Shown here: positions 46,429-59,600 of the stretch, piece by piece
Layout of the letters: every line of letters starts with the position of its first letter
Position numbering within the stretch: the stretch's first letter is position 1
Source: Enoplolaimus lenunculus
Taxonomy: Eukaryota; Nematoda; Enoplea; Enoplida; Thoracostomopsidae
Length of the DNA: 64,000 bases
Assembly: GCA_030248215.1 (NCBI GenBank)
Contig: JASANG010000517.1
Location: 1 to 64,000 of the forward strand
Direction of reading: 5' to 3'
Made by a program: the position numbers and the translations under genes
The notes under the pieces: generated by a model
The model's input: only the letters and a program-made list of their open reading frames with translations
Database searches by the model: none
Told to the model about the DNA's origin: nothing

Positions 46429-48539
46429 CTTAGCACATGGGAATGCGCATCTTAAACAGCAGATAGGAAATGAAGCAAAGTTTGTACTTTTGCAAATAAC
46501 GTTGGAAACCCCGATCAAATCCTAAACCAGCAATCTCCAGTTGGTGGACGGACCACAAATTGGATCAAAGTAAAACTTAAAGATTTCAGTGCATAAAGTT
46601 TAATATCAAACGGATTCATTCCTGTTTTTAAAATTTTTGAAAATTCAAGACAACCCTAAAGCCATACAGAAACTGAAAACCTTAAACGACTCGCTGGAAA
46701 CGCTCATAAAAATGTAATTTTTATATCCTTTTCTTATCGCTGTTCACTGCTTGTACTGGGTCATAAAGACACATGTTGAGAAAACGTTCTTAAATGGTAT
46801 TTGCAAACCTGATTGAAAAACAAACCATAGCTTTGGTTTTGTTCAAATCTTTGAATGACGTTGCACTGTAGCATGAAACATGTTCAGGGGCCGCGGGGCG
46901 TCTTCCGAGGCGGGGACTTGACGGCCATGGAACAAAATGATGGTAATGGCAAATTATAACGAGATAAATTGGTTGCTATCGTTCGAGATATTAAACTTTT
47001 GGATTGTCGTTTGGATACTTGGTCCTTCAGACCAAATTTGAACCAATCCTAAGATCGTGGTTTAATACAGCATATACGTAAACTTCTTTTCGAGGGTGTA
47101 ATAAATAATTTTTTAACTGAATTCTGCATTTATGCATGTACGAATAAGACACCGCTCCTGCTGTAAAATTGAAAAGTTCCAATTTTTACAATTATTCTGC
47201 TACCAATTTCTATTTAAAATAGCTAAACTAAAAACAAAAAATTTGATACAAGGTATAATATTCGAGAAAAAAGGATTGTAAAGCTTGTACCCCTGAAATT
47301 TCTCCATTTAAAAGAGAAGGCGTCCAGGCCGACTCAAAAAGAAAATAGTTTGCAGAAATTGTATAAAAATAGCATCAAAACTGGACCGAGTATCTTTACT
47401 TGTTTCAGTAGTATCGCATCGAGAGTTATTGGAACTTTCAGTGTCCGCATGGCAGATGCTAATTTTGTGCATTATTTATAAAGGCATTTTATCAAAGCGA
47501 AAGATAATGAAACTTATTTATGCAGAGATTGAGAAAAACCTCGCAAGCATGGTGAGCAAGAGGCTTAAAACCGAATTTTAATGTGTTCATTTCTTTGATA
47601 TTCATGTATTCCTCGCTCGCTAGGACCCTGCTGACTGAGTTTGTTGACTATTAAGCGAAAACTTTCAAACAAATTGATCCGCCTTTTTGCGGCCGCTATT
47701 TCAATTTTATATATGCAAGAATTTAGGTACCAAACATAATGTTAAATTTGCTACTAACTTTAAACTGCTCTGCAAGGTGTGGTCAAAAAATTGCTTTAAC
47801 AGGGCAAACTATGAAACCTAAATTTTGTTCCTGTACATGTTTGAAAAGACCGCCACAACGAAATACTTGCAAACAAATATTGCAAAGTTTTCGGTCAGTA
47901 ATCATATTAATGCTGGCGAAGAACAACTTTACCATTACGATTATACACTGTATACCTTTGATAAGTATTTACGGAGCACTAGTGTTAAGGATTTAAATCC
48001 CAAATATTACAAAATCCCTCTGATGAATGTTTGTGGGATTTACTTAGCTAGGATAAAGATTCTGTCTAGGTAGGGGCAGTGGTTCAGAAATTTATACAAA
48101 GCAGCTGGAAAATCGGGTTACTGGTGGTTTCGCACTAATAACCTGCTGCGTGTCGAGCAGACGCTGTTATCGCTGCGTCACGTAGCACGCCTGCCCAACT
48201 GCTTCTATCGTCAACTATATGTCGATTGTATGCTGCCGACAAGCATATACAATTAGAATGTGCATTGCATATATTGCATAGGTACCAGGTCAAGCATGTC
48301 TCACATGCTTACTGATTCGAAGCTTTGGAATAAAAGTGATGCCTTATCTGCCGTTCGGATATCTGTAGCTTATACAACCCTGCGAATTGGGATCCCTGTA
48401 TGGTCATTCAGGGGCGACGATCACGTGGGTCGATGTCTGATAATTTATGAGATAGGGCAACGTTTTTACATGAATAAGATATTAGAGGAAAATCATTCTG
48501 GAGTCAAGAGTTGTAAGGCGCGGTTTTGGCTACCTATAA
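46429..48539. other. 2.1-kb gene-free stretch
   Basis: No exon with usable splice sites. 48080-48250 is GC-richer than its surroundings but I could not assign it. Confidence 0.4.
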
Positions 48540-48800
48540 CCGTACTTCTATCATTCGGATAGTCTACGGGGGCCCACCGACACGGCCGGTGTAAGCAGTA
48601 AACCCATGGATTCGGACTCGATTGCAAGAGGGCATAGGTTCGATCCCGGCGTGGTCCTTAGCTTTTTGCAAAACTTCTAAAAGAGTTCGTGCAGACTTGA
48701 GTGGCAACACGCCCAAATGTCCAGCCCGAACCCGGAAAGATTTTATCTTTATGTAACTTCTACCAGCGAGGTCGTTCTTTCGATGTTTGGGATTTTGGGC
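48540..48800 (+). mobile_element. tRNA-derived SINE, plus orientation
   Basis: Box B GGTTCGATCCC at 48637-48647, followed by GTGGTCCTTAGC and GCAAAACTTCTAAAAG, paralleling the tail of the element at 4419-4690. Box A is not clear. Confidence 0.55.
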
Positions 48801-49109
48801 TCGTTTGCCGATAACCATGGGATCCAAAAGATGGCATCAACAAGTTACAGGTTTCTTTTGTACCCTTGTGCAAACGCGAGGCGTCCTGAAAGTGGTAGGG
48901 AGCACTATTTGCAGTCCTGATATGATTGAAATGAAAACGTACAAACAACATACTGTCATGTTTGCTTGAATATGCACTCGTTATACTTTGTGCTATTTGT
49001 TTATTTATGTTTGATTCTCATAGGAGAATACTACATAGTGTGTAAGTAATACAAATTTAACGATATATTACACAATATCATAAAATGACGCTACTGAGAT
49101 TGGCTGCGA

Positions 49110-49262
49110 CTCGATGTAAGTTTATCAAAATCGATTCAAAGGTTCTTTAGATTCTTGTCCGACGGACGGATTGACATCCAACTTTCGGCCCCTAACGCAA
49201 AACATAAAATGTTTCGTGAGATTCTGAGTTTCGCTCACAGTCCCGCCTCGCTCAATAGAGAA
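49110..49262 (+). repeat. GACGGACGGA repeat abutting the small membrane-protein gene
   Basis: GTTTATCAAAATCGATTC, CCGACGGACGGATTGACATC and TTTCGCTCACAG-CGCTCAATAG match the right part of 59300-59870. Confidence 0.65.
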
Positions 49263-49277
49263 CACTATCCGCTCTTG

Positions 49278-50021
49278 ATGGTAATTATGTGGAAGTATAT
49301 ACTGATTATTTTATTATTTACATCTGCTGATTTAGTCGTACAACAGCGTGCAGCAAGTGGAGGCCATGCGATTGCGACACCTGCACGAATGGATACTCTG
49401 CCAATACCAACGCTGGATTACGCAACTGAATATGCCCGGTTGCAAACAAAGTTCAATCTCTATTTGCTGTCTTCGGTCATTGCGTTTATTGGCTCAGCTG
49501 GACTGGTATGCATTTAGTTTTTTTAAACGCATTGACTATTACATATTGCGTTTCAGTTTACAAATCTTGAATGGTGGCTTTTTTAGAGGAGACTCCGGAT
49601 TTAATTCTTAGAGATCTTGGAATCGGAAGTTTTTAAATAAGGGACCCTATTCAGCGTAATTCTGTTTTGTATAACTGGATGTTTCCAGAGCGAAACAGGT
49701 TATATATGTAGCGTTTTCATTCAGCCTTTAAATCTGAATATACATGTCTCTAAGTTTTTGTTTGTAGAATTTTTTGAACTGCTTGTAAATTTGATGTATT
49801 CTGAATATCTGTTATGTCTCGGTCGCTACTGTTGCGAACTATATAACAAAACTCGAGTCTGATTCGAGGATATATCTATGTATATATAATGTACGCGTAT
49901 TATTGTTTTTCAGATTTGGCATTTTGACATTTTTGACGTCAATCAAGCAAGACCTCCCAAGGCGTACACAAACCGTACGAATGATTTTTACGTTGAAGGC
50001 CGATTTCGTCCTGCTGAATAA
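49278..50021 (+). CDS. Small putative membrane protein, two exons, 111 residues
   Basis: Exons 49278-49505 and 49914-50021 join in phase 0 with GT-AG borders; stop TAA 50019-50021. Two in-frame starts exist (49278 and 49287, MVIMWKY... or MWKY...); the second gives 108 residues. The N-terminus is hydrophobic (WKYILIILLFTSADLVV, an anchor or targeting sequence), then RAASGGHAIATPARMDTLPI, a second hydrophobic helix (NLYLLSSVIAFIGSAGLIW) and a polar tail rich in Arg/Pro (ARPPKAYTNRTNDFYVEGRF). From memory, the LP-x-P ... QxK(Y/F)N ... GL layout recalls the small mitochondrial deltamethrin-resistance (prag01) family, but this is a weak impression. A repeat also found at 59.7 kb runs up to within ~20 bases of the first ATG, so codons upstream in the open frame are repeat, not gene. 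AATAAA lies at 50051. Confidence 0.72.
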
Positions 50022-52863
50022 AAAATTGCAAATTTCGTTTTGATATTGTTAATAAATTAGTTGCATTACTGCTTTGCATTTTATTTTCGGTAGGACTTGT
50101 ACAATGTCTGGTAATGTATCATTTTGATGAGGTTACTAGTACGTCCCTACGATTTGCATAGATACGTAAAAACCGTAATCATCACGTAAAAAATTTTGGC
50201 TGGCACGTCAGTGAATCGATGGAACTAAATAAGTTATTTGTATTAGAATGAGAAAGAAACGATGTTATTTTATATAGTTTGAGTTTTACCTTGTAATTTT
50301 GATTACGGGGAATTTGCATACAGTATTTGACGGATTTTGAAGCAAGAAAACAGTATCTTACTTTATGGAATGTGTATGCATGATTTTGGGTACCATGGCG
50401 GACATCGATCTGCAAAATATTGGCTGTATTCTGCACGTGTGCATCCTCACAACCATCGGTTGCGTGTTTGGGGCTGAATATAAATAATAAGTTGCTCAGT
50501 TTCTTTTAAGAAAGTTAGATTATGTTTTTGCCTTGGTTTTAGATTATTGTCTAAAAGATGTTTTAGGTTTGTTTGCACACAATTATAGAGTTAAGTATCT
50601 TATTACGGGGAAAAATGGGTACTATCAGGGTATTAACTGCAGATGTTTTGAGATGTATTAAAAGTTTTGCTACCGAACAATTGAAATGAATGATAACTTA
50701 TTTCGGCTGTTTTTTGACCCCTGACTTTTGTATTAAAAAATCAGTCCAGCTTAACAGACTTGTATTTTATATCCGTGCAATGTTTGTAGAGTTAGAAACT
50801 AGAATAAAATATGTATCATAGCGTGGTTGTCGTGTCTTATGAGCAATATACTTGCGCGTTGATATTTAGTCACGAAAATTTGAATTTTTGTGAAATTCAA
50901 CTTAATTTTTTTCGCATAACATGGCTTTAAAAATTTGGCATTGTTTTCTGCTCCACTGGTGTTAAAGCAGACTATTCTACTCAGTTTTACTTTGTCCGTA
51001 GCCCTTTTAACTGAGCTCCCGTTCTCTGCTTATTACCATGGTGACATCGATCCATGATTTTTAAGAATGCAATTCTTAACTTCAAGTATTTGATTGAAGT
51101 GGGTGCCCCAAACCCTAACTACGAGTCCGGAATTAATACTAAAAATAATAATAAATAATTAATAATAATAATCATAAAATGTACCCTTTTACATTCCTAC
51201 CGGTCAATTGCTTCTTATATACGAGCAGTACGAATGTGGGTCGGTTTTGAAGTCATGGGTGATTACAATTATGGCCGCGGACTAAAGCCGTAGATGCTAA
51301 ACAGCTTAAGAAAACGGTCCGGTGCCGGAGGTGAACGAAACTTGCCGGAGCCGGAGATGAGGCGAAATTAGGTAGCAAAAATGATGGCTAATTAGTTAAT
51401 TTAAGCCAATATCTGCAATATGTTGTTAAGTTGTTTGTGTTTACGCTAATTTTCTGCGAAATTTCGGAAATTCTTTCCTGAAAATTGTGACAAAAAGTAG
51501 AACGAAACGCGCTAAACAGATAAATTTTGCAAAATTATGCAAAATTTTACTACCGAAATTGCCGGAACCTACGGCAAAATTTCTACCGGAGCCGTAGGCC
51601 GATTTTCTGCTGGAACCGGAGGCAGACCTCCGGTTGTACCCTGGTCCGTATATTTTGACTCAATTGATAAAAGGCAGATAAGCACTGCCAATAAAGTTGA
51701 ATTTCATTTCGAACCAGCAACTCGAATCAAAACAAGGTGCAGTTTGCCGATTATGTTTTATGTCGGATTTTAGAGTTTTCCAGGTTTAGCCGAAGTATTT
51801 AAGAAAGTAGTTCGAAGTAGAAATCCAGATTAATGCATTTATTTTTTCGCCGTCAGACAAATTAGTGCATCAGTTTTGAGGCATTGATGTAGTGCGGTGC
51901 TATCTTAAAGTATTTTTGGATTGGTGGGATCAGCTGTTGCTCTTAAAAGTTTATTTTAGTTGAAAAACATCTGAAAATTTTAAAACATGGATATTCAACT
52001 TCAGTGTCTGCCGTTTCACTTTGCATTTCGACACAAAAAAATTGTGCACACGATACTGTTGCGACCCGAATAAGATGGATGGCTGATATTTACTTTACCT
52101 CTTCAAAGAGTACGTCCTGTTATTGGATACGGACTGTTATTTATTTTTATTATATCCCATGTTAGTTGAACCCAACAACCTTCTTTTTATGTTTTTCTTG
52201 TGGGCAGAACTGATTTGCTGCGTAGCGTTTTGTTGATTGCCATGTCCGTTAATCTTATTTCTGGATTTAATAAAGATTATGCGGATTGTGTAAAGTGTCT
52301 GTTAAATATTTGAGCAATCTGGCCCATTCTGCTTTGGTCTGTTTTACGGATCATATACCACTTATGGACCTATCCACTGACGGACTCTAACTAGAGATAT
52401 GGACACCTATTGATTGGGACGCAAAACAGAAGCCCACTGTCCAGATTTTTGCCAATTATTTCGGTCCCAAGTCACGTCCTTAGTTACCGAAATATCAATT
52501 TTCATGAAGTTTTATTGCGAAATTTTTTTGTGTAAAATTAAATATAAAATTTAAAAATCTTTTGTGGTCCACTAAAAATAATAGAATGACGATTGTTAGC
52601 AGTCTTTAAAAATCAAATTTTTAAGTACATGAAGAAATTTGAAACTTCATGCAAAAAATTTCAAAATCCGATCGGTTTGGGCCAAAGCCAGCTGGCGGGA
52701 CATTACAAAAGAAGAGCCAACGATTGTATGCGATAGTTTTTTGGTACCTGGTATATTCATCTTATTAGGTTTTCTCGTGCTTAAGGCTTAGAACTTATGG
52801 AAAATTAAAAGCAACCGAATTTTCTATTAGAAGCTGACATACTGTATCGGTGTCGTAAAGTAT
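50022..52863. other. Gene-free stretch between two plus-strand genes
   Basis: 51130-51175 is a short AATAAT tract. 51310-51650 is a CCGGAGCCGGAG-rich piece ending GGTTGTACCCTGG, related to the hAT-type MITE. 52340-52440 is the GGACTC dispersed repeat. No exon or promoter motif is clear. Confidence 0.45.
50051..50056 (+). terminator. Candidate poly(A) signal of the small membrane-protein gene
   Basis: AATAAA 30 bases after the stop; another AATAAA overlaps the stop codon itself at 50017. Confidence 0.5.
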
Positions 52864-53093
52864 GGGCAGCGCTATACTTCTGATGACGTTCGTCACCGTC
52901 CGTCACCCGTACGGCGCTGTCCATCATTGTTCGTCATCGTACGACGCCGTCCGTCACCGTCCATCACGGTACGGTATCGTACGCGAATTACTCAACTACC
53001 ATAACGTATGGTGTCGGACCGCGCCGTGCGGGTGACCTACGGCGCTGCATGGGTGACGGACGGCGTTGTACGACAACTTATAGCGCAAACCTA
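52864..53093. mobile_element. GCGCTATACTT-ended element with GTCACCGTCC arrays
   Basis: GGGCAGCGCTATACTTCTG at the left, TATAGCGCAAACCTAA at the right. The interior alternates GTCCGTCACC and its inverse GGTGACGGAC, so it can fold back. About 0.5 kb upstream of the ALDH start. Confidence 0.7.
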
Positions 53094-53583
53094 ACGTAGC
53101 ACTTAATTTAGTCAATTTCCTGGTTTACAAAAACAGTAAGTGGATCGGTTGCAAAATTTGCAGCGATTTTTTGTTTACAAACGCTTTTGTGTGTGTGTGT
53201 AGGTTTCTACCAGGTTTTGCTTTTTTTCGTTTTTATTGCTTTTTTATCTTGCTTGCTTGCACAACTGTGAAACTGTGTATTTGTCTGGCAGTTCGATAGT
53301 TTGCGTATTGCACGAATATTAAAAACGGTCATATATTCGTTATTGGATTAAAGGTTACAAACGGTGTCATTGGCTTTTGGGATTTGTACAGGTTAACATC
53401 TCAATTTATATTTTGATGTTAGTTCAAATTTGCGACGAAACCTCAGCTTAAAATAGTTTGTTAGGCCTCAAATTGATTACCGAATTAGTTGTTTTGAAAC
53501 GGATTAAAACGTACTGAAATGGCTGGTATGAACCCAATTTGGCTTGGAAACTTGATTTTCCTTAAACAGTTCTTGTTTGATTT

Positions 53584-53609
53584 TAGTGTGTCAGTTAGTA
53601 GTATTCGCT
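53584..53609 (+). promoter_or_regulatory. Strong 3' splice acceptor just upstream of the ALDH start codon
   Basis: A T-rich run ending TTGATTTTAG at 53585 sits 24 bases before the ATG. It has the form of the gene's other acceptors, so the 5' UTR is either split by an intron or receives a trans-spliced leader. I could not pick an upstream donor with confidence. Confidence 0.5.
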
Positions 53610-56600
53610 ATGTTATCGAGTAAACTTTTGCAGTTCAGCCCAACGTTGGTTAATTCGGCAGCTTGGCTATCAGTCCCTGCTCCAGCAACCGTATGGAAAG
53701 AACAACCGAAATATACAAAGGTAAAGCTAATTTTCATAATTATTATTGTTTATTTTTGTTAAAACGTTGTGTTTTGAATAAGTACACACGTTTGTTTAAC
53801 CAAGAGTGCATAATGACAAGAGTGTGCAACTCTTGGGGGTCGCGCATGGTACAAAATATACCACCGGGTGTTGCGTTTTTGGCCGACCCACATCTCTTGT
53901 TTAGAGTGGGGTTGCTATCACATGAATACCTCTAAATTAAGCCGTAAGGGGAGCATGTTGGACGCCGCATACATCAAGTGCCATGGTTCGCACTGGTTGT
54001 TCCCCTTCTAAATAAAAGGGTGGTAGGGCAAAAACGTAACAACTCGTGCCGTGTGCAATCTTTTCTACACAGAATGTGCCCAGTTGCATACTCTTGTTAA
54101 ATAGCGATTATCCACTCTTGGTTTAACCGTTCATATTCATTTTTTTGCAACGGTTACGTATGTGCGTATCACTGGCAGCCCCAGCTTTTTTCAAAACGCC
54201 GGCCATTTTTGTTTACAAATACGAGCTGTATACAAAGCATTTCGTTGGAGGGATAGTAAAAATGAAGCTGGACGGGACGCGTTCGGCCGGACCGGGGCTA
54301 CTTACCGCTACTAACCTGCCGGCCGGCCGGCGTTTGCAGTTACTTTTGTTTCAACTATTACGGTTATTGCAGTTGTTGTGATCATAAGAGACGTGTTATC
54401 AAAGACGTACTATATGTACATTGGAAAACCGCTATAACGATCATAACGAATATCATGCAATTCTACTATGGGAAATGTAATATGTATATATTAAGAAACG
54501 TTATTTATGAAAAACTTTTTTGTGACAGTTGAATTTCGCTGTTGTACAAATATTTTCTTACTGAAACACATTTGCAGCCAGCTGTGAAGGTTGTACACGC
54601 CATTCCGGCTGCCAAAATTACGGCCGGCCTGTCCGACAGTTTTTTCATTTGTGCTATATTGTGTATAGATTATTGGTTTTAGCTATTCATTAACAATGAA
54701 TGGGTTGACGCAACTGGTGGTGCTACATTTGACACACTGAACCCTGCAACGGGAGAGACAATTTGTAAAGTTCAACAGTCTGGAAAAGTACGTGCGTCAA
54801 TTAATACATTATATCGAATTGTAATTCAAAAGTCATTGTATATACTTTTAAATCGATTTTAAGATACGTAACCAAAGTGGTAAACGTCATCTGAAAATAG
54901 TGACTAAATTTGATAGTAAAGACGTATATAATTAGTACAATCAGGCAATTGTCCTCAGTGAGGGCAGAAAATTTAGTAAAAAGATAAACCGGATTATGTA
55001 GCTGCTTCTCTGGCCATAGCTCTGTATTTACTTGAGTGGACGGCCGACTTATGTAGTTACCTTTCTGGCAGCTCTGTCGGTCAGTTAGTTTCGATTATAG
55101 GCTGACGTTGATAAAGCGGTCACAGCGGCCCAGAACGCGTTTGCTCGAGGCGCACCGTGGCGTCGTATGGATGCAAGCGAACGTGGCAAATTGTTGTATC
55201 GACTTGCGGATTTGATTGAGCGTGATCAGACATATCTAGCGGTACGTGATTGGTTAGTTTTAATAATTGTGTTTTTTAGTTTATTGGTCCATGTATAGAT
55301 GCAACATGCTTATAGTGCTGTTATGGCCCTCGTTATACATGGGCCTGTCTATTTGAGAGTATTATTAAAAGAATATCGTATGCAGAAAGCTGAGTTGTAC
55401 AGTTCCCCGTCATAGTTTTTGATATTTCCAGATTTTACCTAACTTAACTTTAAGATTAGGCTTCGGCTTACGACTGGGCTAAAACTAGGCGTAAACATAG
55501 GCTTAGGCTTAAACTTGCAGATAGGGAAAGCGTACAAGAGCCGCAAACCATTAACATTGGAATAGGAATAACGATCAGCGATGTTCAGGGGAAACAAAAA
55601 AATTATATTGCAATCAGGGTGCAACCGGAATTACAATTTACCGGAACCGGAATTTGAAAATTTCACCGGAACCGGAACCGGAACCGGAAAGTGAAAAATG
55701 CATTTCACCAAAATTTCATTTTAATCTCATTTTTTGCTCTATTGTTTGTGAAATAACCTTAGTCGAACATAGGTATCTATTTTATTTGTTGTATTTTAGA
55801 TTTTCATCATCGACTGAAGTGAAATCCACCATCAATGGCTTATATTCGGAGTACAAGTGGCTTTCAAAAGAGATTCTTAAAAATTAGCAAAGTTAATAAA
55901 ACGGCCAAATTATAATACCGGAATTTTTAAATCCGGTAAAAATTTACCGGAACCGGAACCGGAAGGTGAAAAAATGCCGGAACCGGAATTCCGGTTGCAC
56001 CCTGATTGCAATATTGAAAAAATAACAAAAAAACGTATTATATTGAAGGGGAAAACGACTTTTTAAAATATTATTTTCGTTTCCACAAAATGCCCGTTTA
56101 ATTTCAAACTGCTACGATATGGACGTACAGACAAACATTATGTTTTATTGTTGTTTTAATTTTGGTTTTAGAGTTTAGAAACCCTGGACAACGGAAAGCC
56201 ATACAGTGTAGCGTTTACAGCCGATTTGGAGCTGGTGAAGAAAGTTTACCGGTGAGTCTTTGTTAGTGTTCTTTAAAATACAGCAACGTAATCTAAGTAA
56301 TATTCTGCAAAGCACCGTTACGATATATTGCTTAGGCTGTTTTGAAAGTACAATGAAAATTCTTGCAACTTTTTTCGCACGAAAATGCTTATAATTTTAA
56401 TGATTGGTAAACATTGAGCAATTAGAATGGGGTATAAATTTTAAGTAAAATATACAAAGAATAACATTTCAGCACCTTATGATGAAGCAGAGTTTCGAAA
56501 AAATAATTTGAAACCAGGGAAAATTTTCAAAGTATTTTTTGCCGTGGTGCCATAGTTTTTGTACATAATAAAGTACAAGTAATGTTTTAGGTATTATGCT

Positions 56601-59600
56601 GGCTGGGCAGACAAAAACCATGGGAAAACTATTCCAATAGGTATGTATATGTAAGGTATTTACGGGATTTTTAAATTAGACTAGTTTTGCCGATTAAATC
56701 ACTCAGAAGGTAAATTAATGCGTTTCTAGTTCTATGACGCGGTAGCTAGGTTGTATCTGAAGGGGTTCTTGTGTTACAAACTGAAAAAGTATCTAAAAAC
56801 CCCGTTTACAAAAATCCCAAAAGTGACTTTGGCGCTTGTGGTTACGCTCTTGCGTAATAGGGCTGCCTGCAAGTCATAGAGTTCCAGAAATTTGTCACTA
56901 AAATTTATGAAATATAACACACATATAAATTTTTAGACCACACCGTTAAATTTTTCCTGACCCGGACCTCGACCCGAAAGCTTTTGTTGTAAAAACTCGT
57001 TCTCGAAGTCATAATTTTTCGGTGAAAATAACCGAAATTCACAGACCTGAACCCAGATGCAACTCTAGTCATAAACACATTCAGGATGCGTCCTGCTTAA
57101 CAAATTTTACTACGTGATTGTGAACGGTTAAAATTGAACACGGTTATTGTTGCAGGTGGTGATTTTTTCTGCTACACAAGACATGAACCAGTTGGAGTAT
57201 GTGGGCAAATCATTCCGGTATGTTTTGTTGATATTTAGGAATTTGTGCGTTAGTTTGAGTACTGCTTCGTTGTTGGACTACGGAGGCCCGCAGCCTAAAG
57301 GAGCGACCGCGGGTTTCATCTGACCTACAAGCGGACGTAAAGCTTTTCCAAGTTGGTGATATTTCGAATTTGGGCGAATAAAAATATCTTTTGTTGTTTT
57401 TATGTTTTGTTTTAGTGGAATTTTCCGTTGCTGATGCAAGCGTGGAAACTTGGACCTGCGTTAGCGATGGGTAATACCGTGGTCATGAAACCGGCTGAAC
57501 AAACACCGTTAACGGCATTATACGTTTCTCAACTGATAAAAGAGGTAAGTTTACAAACAGTAAGTCTGTAAACTAAATATGCTTAAATGAGTTGTTGGTG
57601 TTTTGTTGTTGCTCGAAGTTGCTATGGATCAAGCTTTAAATACAAATTAATCGTTGTAGAGAAGAATTTTATTTTGAAATTTATTTGACATAGAAATGGT
57701 AATATTATTTGATTTTTTGTTTATGTTACCAGACAAGACAGATAGTCTATGGTTCTGAAATGCAAAGTCGTGTGTAATTAAGTTAATATAGCAAAGTTTA
57801 CAAGATCGGTATTGAACAGTCTGAAAGGCACAAGACCTTATAGTAGTTAGTTCAAATACTATTAAATGTTTTTGTAAATATCAATACTTCTTTGTTGTTT
57901 TTGAATGGCTCATTATTGTTCTCTGACCGGAAATTGTTGAACATCATTTATGTTGCATCATATTTTAGGCTGGGTTTCCTCCAGGAGTTGTCAATATGCT
58001 TCCTGGTCATGGAGATGCTGGCGCTGCTATTGCTGAACATAACGGTGTGGATAAAGTAGCATTTACTGGATCAACGGAAGTATGTTAGTATTTCTGGATA
58101 GTTTGCGGTTGAAACATTTGAAATGTGTTTTCTATTATTTGTTAACATCTGAGTTTTAGGGACAATTTTTGATTTTTAAAATGTGTATTCGAACATGGTT
58201 ATGTAAATCTAAATTGGATGGTAAGTTTTAAAGTCAATTTTGTAAGATTCTCCTTATTTTAGGTTGGTCATAAGGTGATGGCAGCAGCCGCGTCAAGCAA
58301 TTTAAAGCGTGTCACACTAGAACTAGGCGGAAAAAGCCCAAATATTGTTTTTGATGATGTAAACAGTAAGTGTGTAACTGCTGGTCACTGCTTGTTTTAT
58401 TTTCATTGTATTTAATTGATATATCTTTTTTGCAGTGGACATCGTATCTGCGTTTGTGTTATAGTTTTGGATAACAGTTAATTACGGAAGGAGTGTTGTG
58501 CTAAAGTTGACCAAACGCTAATTATAAGTGGCCTGTGAATTTTTAGGCTTACGCTGAGGCGTAGACTTAGGTTCAGGCTTACTCTTAGTAGGCAGGCTCT
58601 TATAATTGTTAACATAAGCCGATAAGTTTGTGCAATACTGTTAAAATATGTGAAACTTTGCACGGAGGTACCTTTTTCTGGCTACCTTATACTTACATAT
58701 AACATAAGTTAAAAATATGTAGGTTGTTTGTGTAGGGTGTCCTTTGCAAAACTGTAAAAGAATAGTTTCTGTAAACTTTAAACTCAGTAATTTTTCGACT
58801 TTTGTACAGATTCCGCCACATTTACGCTCAGTGTAAGGCGAAGGGTTTTGTTTAGGCATAAGTCTACGTCTTGTTCTAAACCTACGCGTTTTCCGTAAAT
58901 GTAAACGGAAAGTGTACGATACCGTTTTGTTTTCAGTGGCGGATGCTGTAGAAACATCCCATTTCGGATTATTTTTCAATCAAGGACAATGTTGTTGTGC
59001 TGGAAGCCGTACGTTTGTCCAGGCGAATATTTATGACGAATTTGTCGAACGATCTGTGGACAGAGCTAAAATGCGAACAGTTGGAGATCCGTTTGATTCG
59101 AAAAATGAACAAGGACCACAGGTATATAAAGGCATAGCCAGTATTGTTGATTTAAGAACCAGCAGGTTTGAAGAACGTATTTTTAGTAATATCACTCTGT
59201 TGGCCTGTATTCGTAAGTATGTAATATCGCTTTTATCACCGGTGCTAACCAGTCGTAGTGGGACTACATTTATTGAGCGAAGCTCGAACACACGTAAGCA
59301 ATTAAGGTAATATGCAAATTAGTTATTAGCTAACTATTCATTTATCGGTTTTGGAGGTTTGTAAGCAATTTCCTCAGATTCCTCGCACGCAAAAACCTTT
59401 CAGCCACCCTAATAATTATTGGAATAATTCAAAAAGTCCTAATTTTGTCTCGTCAATTAAGCAAATATGCAAATTATCTATTAGCTAACTGCTCAATTAT
59501 CCGTTTTGGACATTTGTAAACAGTCTACGCAGATTTCTCGCACCGAAAAACCCTTTAATGCTAAAATTAGATTGCTTCTAACTGTAATAATTAGTGAAAT

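Noticed and set aside
49155-49277. Upstream extension of the small membrane-protein frame
   Set aside because: The extra codons are repeat sequence shared with 59.7 kb; the start was placed at 49278 or 49287.
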